From Pseudomonadota bacterium (lineage in GTDB: Bacteria; Pseudomonadota; Gammaproteobacteria; Burkholderiales; Rhodocyclaceae): a DNA stretch of 64,000 bases. Below are positions 51,494 to 58,768 of this stretch, piece by piece; within the stretch, counting starts at the first letter, position 1, and each line of letters opens with the position of its first letter. Below the pieces are notes generated by a model. That model was given only the letters and a program-made list of their open reading frames with translations. It did not search any database and had not been told where the DNA came from. The position numbers and the translations under genes were made by a program. The stretch is taken from the NCBI GenBank assembly GCA_018240785.1, contig JAFEFC010000026.1:1-64000 (forward strand). The letters run 5' to 3'.

Positions 51494-52618
51494 TCAGGCG
51501 GCGTCGAGCAGATGGGCGGCGAGCGCCTCGCGCCAGTCGCGGCTGGGGCCGAACCACTGGCTCGCCCACTGCGCGCGCTTGAAATGCATCTGCGGGTCGT
51601 ATTCCCAGGTGAAGCCCACCCCGCCGTGGAGCTGGATGGCTTCCTGCGCGCAGTAGCGATAGGCCTCGGTGGCCTGCACGCGCGCGGCGGCGACTTCCGC
51701 GGCCAGCGCGGCGTCGTCGAGTCCGTTCCCCTGCGCGCCCTGCGCCACCCGGGCCGCCACGCCGAGCACCGTGGAACGCGCGGTTTCCATGCGTACCATC
51801 ATCTCGGCCGCGCGGTGCTTGATCGCCTGGAAGCTCGCCACCGTCTTGCCGAACTGCACGCGCTCCTTGGTGTAGTCGACCGCGAGCTGCAGGCACTGCG
51901 CCGCACCGCCGACCTGCTCCGCCGCCACCTGCAGCGCCGCCAGCACGCGGGTGCGCACAAGGCCGGCCAGCACCCGCGTCGGATCATCGACGCGCGCGTC
52001 GGCCGTCAGGCGGACTTCATCGAAGCGCCAGCACGCCTGCGGACGAGTCAGGTCCCACACCTCGAGCGGCGTGCGCGACAGCCCGGCGGCGTCCACCGCC
52101 AGCTCGAAGAGCGCAACGCCCGGCGCCTCCTCGATGCGTGCCGCCAGGTAGGCGTGGGTCAGCAGCCCGTCGTCGAGCACCTGCGCGGCCTCGCCGGCCA
52201 GCACCCAGCCTTCGCCATCGCGACGCGCCTTCACCGTCAGCGACGCCGGCTGCGCATCCAGGCCCGGGCCGAGGATCAGCGTGGCGGTGCGCTCGCCGTA
52301 GGCCAGCGCCGCCAGCGCGCGCTGTTGCGCCTCCGCGCTTGCGGCCTGCAGCAGCGCGGTCTGCGCCAGCACCACGTTGGCGAGGAAGGGCGTGCGCGCC
52401 AGGCGCCGGCCCATTTCCTCCATCAGCAGCACCAGCTCGACCGGCCCCAGGCCGAGGCCGTCGAGGTCTTCCGGCACCTGCACCGCCGCCCAGCCCAGCT
52501 CGACGATGCGCGACCACAGCCCGGCATCGGCATCCGCTTCCTTGCGCGCATTGGTATGGGCGGCGAGGAAGTCGGCCGCCGTCTCCTGCAGCGCACGCTG
52601 TTCGTCGGACAGGTTCAT
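51494..52618 (-). CDS. Acyl-CoA dehydrogenase, short subunit of a probable heteromeric pair
   Basis: A 374-residue acyl-CoA dehydrogenase starting [20 protein letters not shown], with the flavin segment KERVQFGKTVASFQAIKHRAAEMMV and a C-terminal HGGVGFTWEYDPQMHFKRAQW. It resembles the short subunit at 18977 in layout and, like it, precedes a longer partner. Its ATG shares a base with the stop of the thiolase gene (TGATG). The pair probably dehydrogenates a ring-derived acyl-CoA and passes electrons to EtfAB. Confidence 0.85.
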   Translation of the reverse strand: MNLSDEQRALQETAADFLAAHTNARKEADADAGLWSRIVELGWAAVQVPEDLDGLGLGPVELVLLMEEMGRRLARTPFLANVVLAQTALLQAASAEAQQRALAALAYGERTATLILGPGLDAQPASLTVKARRDGEGWVLAGEAAQVLDDGLLTHAYLAARIEEAPGVALFELAVDAAGLSRTPLEVWDLTRPQACWRFDEVRLTADARVDDPTRVLAGLVRTRVLAALQVAAEQVGGAAQCLQLAVDYTKERVQFGKTVASFQAIKHRAAEMMVRMETARSTVLGVAARVAQGAQGNGLDDAALAAEVAAARVQATEAYRYCAQEAIQLHGGVGFTWEYDPQMHFKRAQWASQWFGPSRDWREALAAHLLDAA

Positions 52619-53820
52619 CACAGCACCTCGAACAGGCCCGCCGCGCCCATGCCGCCGCCGATGCACATCGACACCACCACGTAGCGCACGCCACGGCGAC
52701 GGCCTTCGATCAGCGCGTGGCCCACCATGCGCGCGCCCGACATGCCGAAGGGGTGACCGATGGCGATCGCGCCGCCGTTGACGTTCAGGCGGTCGTTGGG
52801 GATGCCGAGCTTGTCGCGGCTGTACAGCACCTGGCAGGCGAAGGCCTCGTTGATCTCCCACAGGCCGATGTCGCTCACCTTGAGGTTGAAGCGCTCGAGC
52901 AGCTTGGGGATGGCGAACACCGGGCCGATGCCCATCTCGTCGGGCGCGCAGCCGGCGACCGCGATGCCGCGGTAGGCGCCCAGCGGCGCGATGCCGCGGC
53001 GCTCGGCCTCGTCACGGCTCATCACCAGCGCGGCCGAGGCCCCGTCGGAGAGCTGCGAGGCGTTGCCGGCGGTGACGAATTCGCCCTGCTTCACCCACTG
53101 GCCGTCCTTGACCACCGGATTCAGCTTGGTGAGATCGGCCAGCGTGGTCGAGGCGCGGTTGCACTCGTCGCGGGTGGCGATCACATCCTCGTGGCCCACC
53201 GGCTTGCCTTCCTTGTCGAACACGAGCTTCCTCGCCGCCAGCGGCACGATCTCGGCGTCGAACAGGCCGGCGGCCTGCGCGGCGGCGGTGCGCTGCTGGC
53301 TCTGCAGCGAGAATTCGTCCTGCGCGGCGCGCGAGATGCCGTAGCGCGCCGACACGATCTCGGCCGTCTCCAGCATCGGGATGTAGGCCGCGGGCACGAT
53401 CGCCTTCACTGCCTCGGACTGCGCGCGGTAGGTGTTCTTGTGCTTGGTCTGGGTCAGCGACAGCGACTCGACGCCGCCCGCCACCGCGATCTTCATCTCG
53501 CCGGCCAGGATGTTCTTGGCAGCAACGCCGATCGTCATCAGCCCGGAGGCGCACATGCGGTCGAGCGCCATGCCCGGCACGCTGTCCGGCAGGCCGCCGG
53601 TGTAGGCGCACAGGCGGCCGATGTTGTAGGCCTGAGTGCCCTGCTGCACGGCGGCGCCCATGATCACGTCCTCGACCGCGGCGGGCTCGATGCCGGCACG
53701 CTCGACGACGGCGCGCACCACATGGCCGCCCAGCACCGGCGCCTCGGTGTCGTTGAAGGAACCGCGGAAGGACTTGGTCAGTGCGGTACGGGCGGTGGAA
53801 ACGATGACGGCTTCGGTCAT
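52618..53820 (-). CDS. Acetyl-CoA acyltransferase (thiolase)
   Basis: A 400-residue thiolase with the nucleophile region [33 protein letters not shown] with the catalytic His, and the second Cys in [18 protein letters not shown]. All catalytic residues are intact. It differs from the thiolase at 15475 by its classical CIGGGMG motif. Its place in the ipdF operon suggests that it performs a thiolysis in C/D-ring degradation, as the FadA6/ScdF thiolases do. It couples with the short acyl-CoA dehydrogenase gene. Confidence 0.92.
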   Translation of the reverse strand: MTEAVIVSTARTALTKSFRGSFNDTEAPVLGGHVVRAVVERAGIEPAAVEDVIMGAAVQQGTQAYNIGRLCAYTGGLPDSVPGMALDRMCASGLMTIGVAAKNILAGEMKIAVAGGVESLSLTQTKHKNTYRAQSEAVKAIVPAAYIPMLETAEIVSARYGISRAAQDEFSLQSQQRTAAAQAAGLFDAEIVPLAARKLVFDKEGKPVGHEDVIATRDECNRASTTLADLTKLNPVVKDGQWVKQGEFVTAGNASQLSDGASAALVMSRDEAERRGIAPLGAYRGIAVAGCAPDEMGIGPVFAIPKLLERFNLKVSDIGLWEINEAFACQVLYSRDKLGIPNDRLNVNGGAIAIGHPFGMSGARMVGHALIEGRRRGVRYVVVSMCIGGGMGAAGLFEVL

Positions 53821-53892
53821 GGCGATGCTCTCTCTCGGAATTCGGGAATGTGGGTGCGGATGTCTGGGTTCGGGTGGCTGAGGGCAGCGGCC

Positions 53893-54354
53893 TCAGTCGT
53901 TGAAGGTGTAGCGGCTGATGGTGTCGACGACGCAGCCCGGGCGCTCGCTGCCCTCGATCTCGATGGTCACGCGCACGGTGGATTGCACCGCGTCCTTGAT
54001 GCGTTCGACCTTGAGGATCTCGCCGCGACCGCGGATGCGCGAGCCGGCCTTGACCGGCGCCGGAAAGCGCACGCGGTCACAGCCGACGTTGACGCCCATC
54101 TTCAGGTTGTCGGCGCGGATCAGTTGCGGCAGGAACAGGTTGGCGAGCGCCAGCGTCAGGTAGCCGTGCGCGATGCAGGCGCCGAAGGGGCCGTCCTTGG
54201 CGCGCACCGGGTCGACGTGGATCCACTGGTGGTCGTCGGTGGCATCGGCAAACTTGTCGATGCGGCCCTGGTCGAGCGCGACCCAGTCGGTCGCGCCCAG
54301 ATCCTGGCCTTCGGCCGCGACCAGCTGCTCGGCGCTGGAGAAAACCATGGTCAT
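53893..54354 (-). CDS. MaoC-like enoyl-CoA hydratase
   Basis: A 153-residue single-domain (R)-specific enoyl-CoA hydratase. The hydratase-2 motif FADATDDHQWIHVDPVRA carries the catalytic Asp and His, and IAHGYLTLALANLFLP follows. It starts at the ATG at 54354, with GAGAGG seven bases upstream, 11 bases after the stop of the ipdF-like gene. It probably hydrates an enoyl-CoA produced by the acyl-CoA dehydrogenases of the same operon. Confidence 0.88.
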   Translation of the reverse strand: MTMVFSSAEQLVAAEGQDLGATDWVALDQGRIDKFADATDDHQWIHVDPVRAKDGPFGACIAHGYLTLALANLFLPQLIRADNLKMGVNVGCDRVRFPAPVKAGSRIRGRGEILKVERIKDAVQSTVRVTIEIEGSERPGCVVDTISRYTFND

Positions 54355-54365
54355 CGCGAAACCTC

Positions 54366-55151
54366 TCAGGCGTGCTGCGAGCTGACGGAGAGCACTTCGC
54401 CCGTCATGTAGGAGGCGTAATCGCTGGCAAGGAAGACCATCACGTTGGCCACTTCCCAGACTTCGGCGGCACGGCCGAAGGCTTCGCGGCTGGCGAGCTG
54501 GGCGAGCAGCTCCTCGCTCGAGGCCTTCTTCAGGAACTCGTGCAGCGCAATCGACGGCGACACCGCGTTGATGCGCACGCCATGCTCGGCCGCTTCCACC
54601 GCCGAACAGCGCGTCAGCGCCATCACCCCGGCCTTGGCCGCGGCGTAGTGGGCCTGACCCTTCTGCGCGCGCCAGCCGAGCACCGAGGCGTTGTTGACGA
54701 TGGCGCCGCGGCCGCGCTTCTCCATGTGCGGCAGCATCGCGCGCGTCATGCGGAAGGTGCCGGTGAGAGTGATGTCGAGCACCCGGCTCCACTCGTCGTC
54801 GGTCATCTCGGTGACGCGCTTCTCGCCACCGAGGCCGGCGTTGTTGATCAGCACGTCGACGCCGCCGAGCTTGTCCTCGGCCGCGGCGACCAGCGCCTGC
54901 ACTTCTTCTTCATTGGTCACGTTGCAGAGCTGACCCCAGACGTTCTGCAGCCCGGTGTCGGCCTTCAGCTTCGCCACCGCCTCTTCGAGGCGGCGCGGAT
55001 GGATGTCGGAAATCATCAGCGCGCGGCAGCCCTCCTCCGCGCACTTGTGCGCGGCGGCAAAGCCGATGCCGGCGCCGGCCGCTGCGGTGATCAGGACGGA
55101 CTTGCCAGCGAGCAACTGGTGACCGGGGACATAGGCGGGAGCTTCTTTCAC
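54366..55151 (-). CDS. ipdF: IpdF-like SDR of steroid C/D-ring degradation
   Basis: A 261-residue SDR with an altered cofactor loop, ITAAAGAGIG, then NNAGLGG, VNNASVLGWRAQKGQAHY with the catalytic Tyr and AAAK, TRCSAVEAAEHGVRINAVSP and a C-terminal FLASDYASYMTGEVLSVSSQ. These blocks match IpdF (ScdG in Comamonas), which oxidises the hydroxyl of the hydroxylated HIP-CoA intermediate. The start is placed at GTG 55151, where GAGG lies eight bases upstream. An ATG at 55184 would overlap the probable -10 box TATAAA and so could not be in the transcript. It leads the operon down to 48565. The identification is from remembered family sequence. Confidence 0.72.
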   Translation of the reverse strand: MKEAPAYVPGHQLLAGKSVLITAAAGAGIGFAAAHKCAEEGCRALMISDIHPRRLEEAVAKLKADTGLQNVWGQLCNVTNEEEVQALVAAAEDKLGGVDVLINNAGLGGEKRVTEMTDDEWSRVLDITLTGTFRMTRAMLPHMEKRGRGAIVNNASVLGWRAQKGQAHYAAAKAGVMALTRCSAVEAAEHGVRINAVSPSIALHEFLKKASSEELLAQLASREAFGRAAEVWEVANVMVFLASDYASYMTGEVLSVSSQHA

Positions 55152-55183
55152 GGCGTGAACCTCGAAGGGTGGATACGCCGTCA

Positions 55184-55227
55184 TTTATAGGGGGGTCGCC
55201 GCCGGGCGGCATCGTCAAAACGGACGG
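55184..55227 (-). promoter_or_regulatory. Candidate promoter of the ipdF operon with the shared element
   Basis: Read toward ipdF, 55227-55210 is CCGTCCGTTTTGACGATG. Exactly 20 bases further lies TATAAA (55189-55184), the best -10 match of the seven copies. The -10 overlaps an ATG at 55184, which argues for the downstream GTG start. The 201-base gap to the NsrR-type gene holds no other clear signal. Confidence 0.65.
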
Positions 55228-55352
55228 GGCGGCCATCCATCGGCACCACCGCCCTCGCCGCAACCGCTTGCCAGGCCTGGGCGAGTCGATTTGCCAGCCA
55301 CGGGGCTGGCGCTTATGCTCAGCCTGGACTCCTCCCCCGACCCGCAAGATCG

Positions 55353-55862
55353 ATGAAACTCACGGTCTATACCGACTACACGCTGCGCGTACTGATGTAC
55401 CTGAGCTTGCGCCATGAGAGCGGCGCGCTCACCACGATCGACGAGATCGCGGCCGCGTACGACATCTCGCGCAGCCACCTGATGAAGATCGTGCATCAGA
55501 TGGGAGCGGCCGGCCTGCTCGAGACGGTGCGCGGGCGTAATGGCGGCGTGCGACTGGCGCGCGATCCGGCCGCGATCTCGATCGGCATGGTGGTGCGGAT
55601 CGCGGAAGGCGATTTTGCCCTGGTCGAGTGCTTCGAGGCCGGCAAGGAGGATTGCTGCGCGATCTCGCCGGCCTGCAACCTTACCCGTGGGCTGCGCCGT
55701 GCGCTCGATGCCTTCATGCTCGAGCTCGACAGGATGACGTTGCGCGACGCGGTCGCGGCGCCGAGCGTGGCGGCGTCGCTGCTCGGGATCGAAGGCGCTC
55801 AGCGGCGGGTCATTCCGCTCGCGCGTCCGTCCGCGCCGGGCGCCAGACGATCACGCGGCTGA
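55353..55862 (+). CDS. nsrR: NsrR-type Rrf2 family regulator
   Basis: A 169-residue Rrf2-family winged-helix regulator starting MKLTVYTDYTLRVLMYLSLR. YDISRSHLMKIVHQMGAAGLLETVRGRNGGVRLA is the recognition helix and wing. The cluster-binding Cys occur in ECFEAGKEDCCAISPACNL; the C-x-I-S-P-A-C pattern is that of NsrR, whose 4Fe-4S or 2Fe-2S cluster reacts with nitric oxide and releases DNA. Its 3' end overlaps the convergent membrane-protein gene by 64 bases. It may regulate the oxidase operon, whose promoter is 4.5 kb away. Confidence 0.82.
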   Translation: MKLTVYTDYTLRVLMYLSLRHESGALTTIDEIAAAYDISRSHLMKIVHQMGAAGLLETVRGRNGGVRLARDPAAISIGMVVRIAEGDFALVECFEAGKEDCCAISPACNLTRGLRRALDAFMLELDRMTLRDAVAAPSVAASLLGIEGAQRRVIPLARPSAPGARRSRG

Positions 55863-56440
55863 ATCGCCGCCGGGCGCAGCGCGACGACGACGCGGTGCAG
55901 CGCGAGGCCGGCGAGCAGGAGCGCCAGCACGATCAGCCCCTTTCCGGCGACGACCTGTTCATCAACGAGGTAGCTCACGCACAGGCGCTGCCCTTCGTCC
56001 TGGTACAGCAGCCCGGCGGTGGCCAGCATCCAGGCCATGTTGCCGGCGAAGAAGGCGGCGATCTCGGGTTCGCTTCGGCGCCAGCTTGCGCGCAGCACCA
56101 CGCCGGAGAACCACCACGCACCGTACTTCGCCCACTGCACGCCGGCATCGAGAAGACTGAGGTCGAGCATCGAGGGGATCATCCACAGCGCGCCCACGCA
56201 GCTCGCGAACGCGAGCCCCAGCACGCCGTTGGCATCGATGAGACGTGGCAGCCCTGCGGGCAGGCGGTGGTGCGCGAGCACGGCGCCGGCGGCCCAGCCA
56301 CTCGCCACAAGCAGCGGCAGCTCCACCAGCATGTGCAGCGCCATGCTGCCTTCGAGCAACTGGCGCAGGGGCGCCCACAGCAGCAGGAGCGGCAGCGCCG
56401 CCAGCAGCCCTGTCGGTAGCCGTCGACTCCCGCTGTTCAT
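55799..56440 (-). CDS. Polytopic membrane protein of the oxidase operon (possible CtaG-like assembly factor)
   Basis: A 213-residue protein with five or six hydrophobic segments, not firmly recognised. It begins with a signal-like LLAALPLLLLWAPLRQ, has a His in SMALHMLVELPLLVASGWA, and later WMIPSMLDLSLL and WAKYGAWWFSGVVLRA. The pattern recalls the Caa3-type CtaG copper-assembly proteins, but the match is loose. It is the last gene of the operon and overlaps the SCO stop by four bases, so a role in oxidase assembly is likely from position. Its end overlaps the convergent NsrR gene. Confidence 0.6.
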   Translation of the reverse strand: MNSGSRRLPTGLLAALPLLLLWAPLRQLLEGSMALHMLVELPLLVASGWAAGAVLAHHRLPAGLPRLIDANGVLGLAFASCVGALWMIPSMLDLSLLDAGVQWAKYGAWWFSGVVLRASWRRSEPEIAAFFAGNMAWMLATAGLLYQDEGQRLCVSYLVDEQVVAGKGLIVLALLLAGLALHRVVVALRPAAIQPRDRLAPGADGRASGMTRR

Positions 56441-57108
56441 GAACGTCCCGCGCCGGCGAGCGCCAGTGCCCGCTCGAGCGCCTGCGGCCAGCGCTCGACA
56501 TCGTAGATGCCTCGCACGGTGCCGCTGGCGTCGATGAGGTGGATCGCACCGTTATGCACGAAGCCCCCCATCCCGTCGGGCACCGCGACCACGCCGAGGG
56601 ACCGCAGCAACGCCTCCTGCGCCGCCGCATCGACCGGGGTGCCGATCTGCCACAGCTCGGCCTCCTGCCGGTGGGTGAAGCCGTATTCCCGCAGGGCGGC
56701 GGGCGTGTCGTGCGCGCGGTCGAAGGCGATCGACACGAGACGGATCGGGCTGTCGGCGCCGAAGCGCTCGCGCAGTGCGCGCTGCATGCGCGTGTATTCG
56801 GCGCCGAGGGCGCTGCATACGGTCGGGCAGCGGGTATAGATGAAGTCGACCAGGAAGACTTCGCCCGCCTGTCCCGGCCAGGGCGTCGGCGCCGGACCGT
56901 ACGCACCGGAAAGCTCGACCCCGCGGGCCAGCAGCCGCGCCTTCGCCGCGTCGTCGCGACGCAAGGCCTCGAAGGTCCAGTATTCGAAGCCGCGGGTCAG
57001 CTGGCCCACCAGGGCGACGAAGCCCACCAGCAGCCCCAGGGCTGCAAGCAGGGTTGCCACCAGCGCGCGCGGACGCGCTGCGGCAGCGCTGCTGCGCGCG
57101 CCCGGCAC
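56437..57108 (-). CDS. SCO1/SenC family copper chaperone
   Basis: A 223-residue SCO protein with one N-terminal transmembrane helix (VATLLAALGLLVGFVALVG) and a thioredoxin-like periplasmic domain. The copper ligands are in YTRCPTVCSALG (C-P-T-V-C) and the distal His in GGFVHNGAIHLID. SCO proteins deliver copper to heme-copper oxidases. The start is GTG at 57108, sharing one base with the globin stop (TAGTG). It lies within the oxidase operon. Confidence 0.9.
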   Translation of the reverse strand: MPGARSSAAAARPRALVATLLAALGLLVGFVALVGQLTRGFEYWTFEALRRDDAAKARLLARGVELSGAYGPAPTPWPGQAGEVFLVDFIYTRCPTVCSALGAEYTRMQRALRERFGADSPIRLVSIAFDRAHDTPAALREYGFTHRQEAELWQIGTPVDAAAQEALLRSLGVVAVPDGMGGFVHNGAIHLIDASGTVRGIYDVERWPQALERALALAGAGRS

Positions 57109-57560
57109 TAGCCCCGCTCCACGGTGACGCGCCCCTCGTCATCGGCGGTGAACGTCGCCGGGCGGTTGAAGAACCCGAGAAACAGGCTGCGTCCGATCAT
57201 CCCGGCGACCTCGCGCAGCCGCTCGCGCGCGGCGGTCTCGAAGCCGGCCTCGGTGTGGCGGTACCACAGCGTCATCCAGCGCGCGAAGTGTTCCGGCTCG
57301 ACGCCCTTGAGCTGCATGTGGGTGGTGTACACGCTGCCGGAGAAGGTGCGGGTGTCGAGGATCATCGTCGACCAGAACTCGACCATGCGTCCGAGGTGGG
57401 TGTCCCAGTGGTCGCCGATGGCCGCGTCGAACACCGGGGCCAGCAAGGAGTCGCGGCGCACGTCGGCATAGAAGGCATGCACCAGGCGGTGAAGGTCGTC
57501 ACGCGTCAAGGCGTCGGCTGCGGTCGTGGCGGAGGCGTTGGGTGGGCTGTTGGCGGTCAT
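57108..57560 (-). CDS. Group III truncated hemoglobin
   Basis: A 150-residue truncated globin. It has LVHAFYADVRRDSLLAPVFD near residue 26, W and H in IGDHWDTHLGRMVEFWSTMIL, then FARWMTLWYRHTEAGFE with the proximal His region. The features fit the group III (trHbP) class, which often accompanies cbb3-type oxidases and nitrosative-stress genes. The start ATG lies seven bases after the cytochrome c stop. It may bind oxygen or nitric oxide near the membrane oxidase. Confidence 0.85.
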   Translation of the reverse strand: MTANSPPNASATTAADALTRDDLHRLVHAFYADVRRDSLLAPVFDAAIGDHWDTHLGRMVEFWSTMILDTRTFSGSVYTTHMQLKGVEPEHFARWMTLWYRHTEAGFETAARERLREVAGMIGRSLFLGFFNRPATFTADDEGRVTVERG

Positions 57561-57567
57561 GGCGTGT

Positions 57568-58161
57568 TCAGGGAAGCGCGGCGAGTTCAGCGCCGCCGGA
57601 GAAGGGTTGCTTGCGGTCCGCGAGGCGGGCCCGCGCCGCCGCCACGGCCGCGGCGTCGATCGGCGATGCGGCGTTGCCCCAAGTGCTGCGGATGTGGGTG
57701 AGCACGGCAGCGATCTCGGCATCTCCCAGCGAGCCGCCGAACGCAGGCATCGCGCCCTGGTAGGCCGTGCCCTTGACCTCGATCGAGCCATTGATGCCAT
57801 GCAGCAGGATGGCGGCGAGCGTGTCGGGTTTGCCGAGCACCCATTCCGAGCCGGCCAGGGGCGGAAAGACGCCCGGCAGACCTAGTCCCGTGGGCTGGTG
57901 GCAGGCGGCACACATCGAAGTGAAGATGGCGCCGCCATCCACCTTGGCGCCCGCTGCCGGCTTGTCGCCGGCCAGCTCCGCCGCGCTGCGGCCGTCACCC
58001 CAGATCGCCGGCGCATCGAGGTTCGAACGGGAGATGTAAACGACACCGAACGCGGCGAGCGCCAGCGCGAGCGCGAGGACGAGCCAGGGGATGGGCGTGC
58101 GGCCCTCCTCCGGATCGGGATTCTCGCGGCGCTGCTGCGGCAGGATTTCGGGCTTGTTCAT
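57568..58161 (-). CDS. Membrane-anchored monoheme cytochrome c
   Basis: A 197-residue protein with one transmembrane helix (WLVLALALALAAFGVVYI) near residues 26-43 and one class I cytochrome c domain. The heme site is CAACHQPTGLGLPGVFPPLAG (C-A-A-C-H), and the Met ligand is probably in GAMPAFGGSLGD. It replaces the diheme CcoP subunit of standard cbb3 oxidases. It starts 16 bases after the ccoO stop with GAGGA upstream. Confidence 0.88.
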   Translation of the reverse strand: MNKPEILPQQRRENPDPEEGRTPIPWLVLALALALAAFGVVYISRSNLDAPAIWGDGRSAAELAGDKPAAGAKVDGGAIFTSMCAACHQPTGLGLPGVFPPLAGSEWVLGKPDTLAAILLHGINGSIEVKGTAYQGAMPAFGGSLGDAEIAAVLTHIRSTWGNAASPIDAAAVAAARARLADRKQPFSGGAELAALP

Positions 58162-58177
58162 GGGCGTCCTCTTCCGC

Positions 58178-58768
58178 TCAGTTCACGCTTGCCGCATCGA
58201 CGACCGGATAACTGCGGTCGAGCGACTTCAGGTAGCTCACCAGATCGAGCGCCTCCGGGCGTGCGACGACGACCTTGCCCTTCGGGGTGAAGTCGGGCGG
58301 CAGGGTCACCACGGTCTCGCCCGCTTCGGCCTTGTCGCGAACCTCGAACAGGAAGGGATAGGCCGGCATGATGCTGCCCGGCGCGTAGGCGCGCGGCTGG
58401 TAAAGATGACCCAGATGCCACTGGTCACTCGGCTGACGAACGCCGATGTTCATCAGGTCCGGGCCGGTGCGCATCGTACCGAGCAAGGGCGGGTCGTCAT
58501 AGGCGTAGTCGCCGGCCACCGTGGCCCGCCCCCAGGCGCGTCTGGCATCGGGCGCGAACGCCTGGGCGCGCGGCTGCTGCGAATGGCAATACATGCAGCC
58601 ATGCTGGATGTATTGCGTTCGCCCACGCAGTTGGGCCGAGGTATAGGGCTTGAGACCTGCGACGGGCGGCGTGTCGCGGACCGTCAGGTAGGGCAGCACG
58701 ACGAGCGCAGCCGTGGCGACCGCCAGCGTGGTCAGGCCACCGAAGATCAGGCGTGTTTCGCTGTGCAT
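58178..58768 (-). CDS. ccoO: Monoheme cytochrome c subunit of cbb3-type oxidase (CcoO-like)
   Basis: A 196-residue CcoO-type subunit with one N-terminal transmembrane helix (MHSETRLIFGGLTTLAVATA) and one heme c site, IQHGCMYCHSQQPRAQAF (C-M-Y-C-H). The Met ligand is in GSIMPAYPFLF, and the C terminus has DLVSYLKSLDRSYPV. It passes electrons to the CcoN active site. Its ATG shares one base with the CcoN stop (TGATG). The length is near the usual 200. Confidence 0.88.
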   Translation of the reverse strand: MHSETRLIFGGLTTLAVATAALVVLPYLTVRDTPPVAGLKPYTSAQLRGRTQYIQHGCMYCHSQQPRAQAFAPDARRAWGRATVAGDYAYDDPPLLGTMRTGPDLMNIGVRQPSDQWHLGHLYQPRAYAPGSIMPAYPFLFEVRDKAEAGETVVTLPPDFTPKGKVVVARPEALDLVSYLKSLDRSYPVVDAASVN

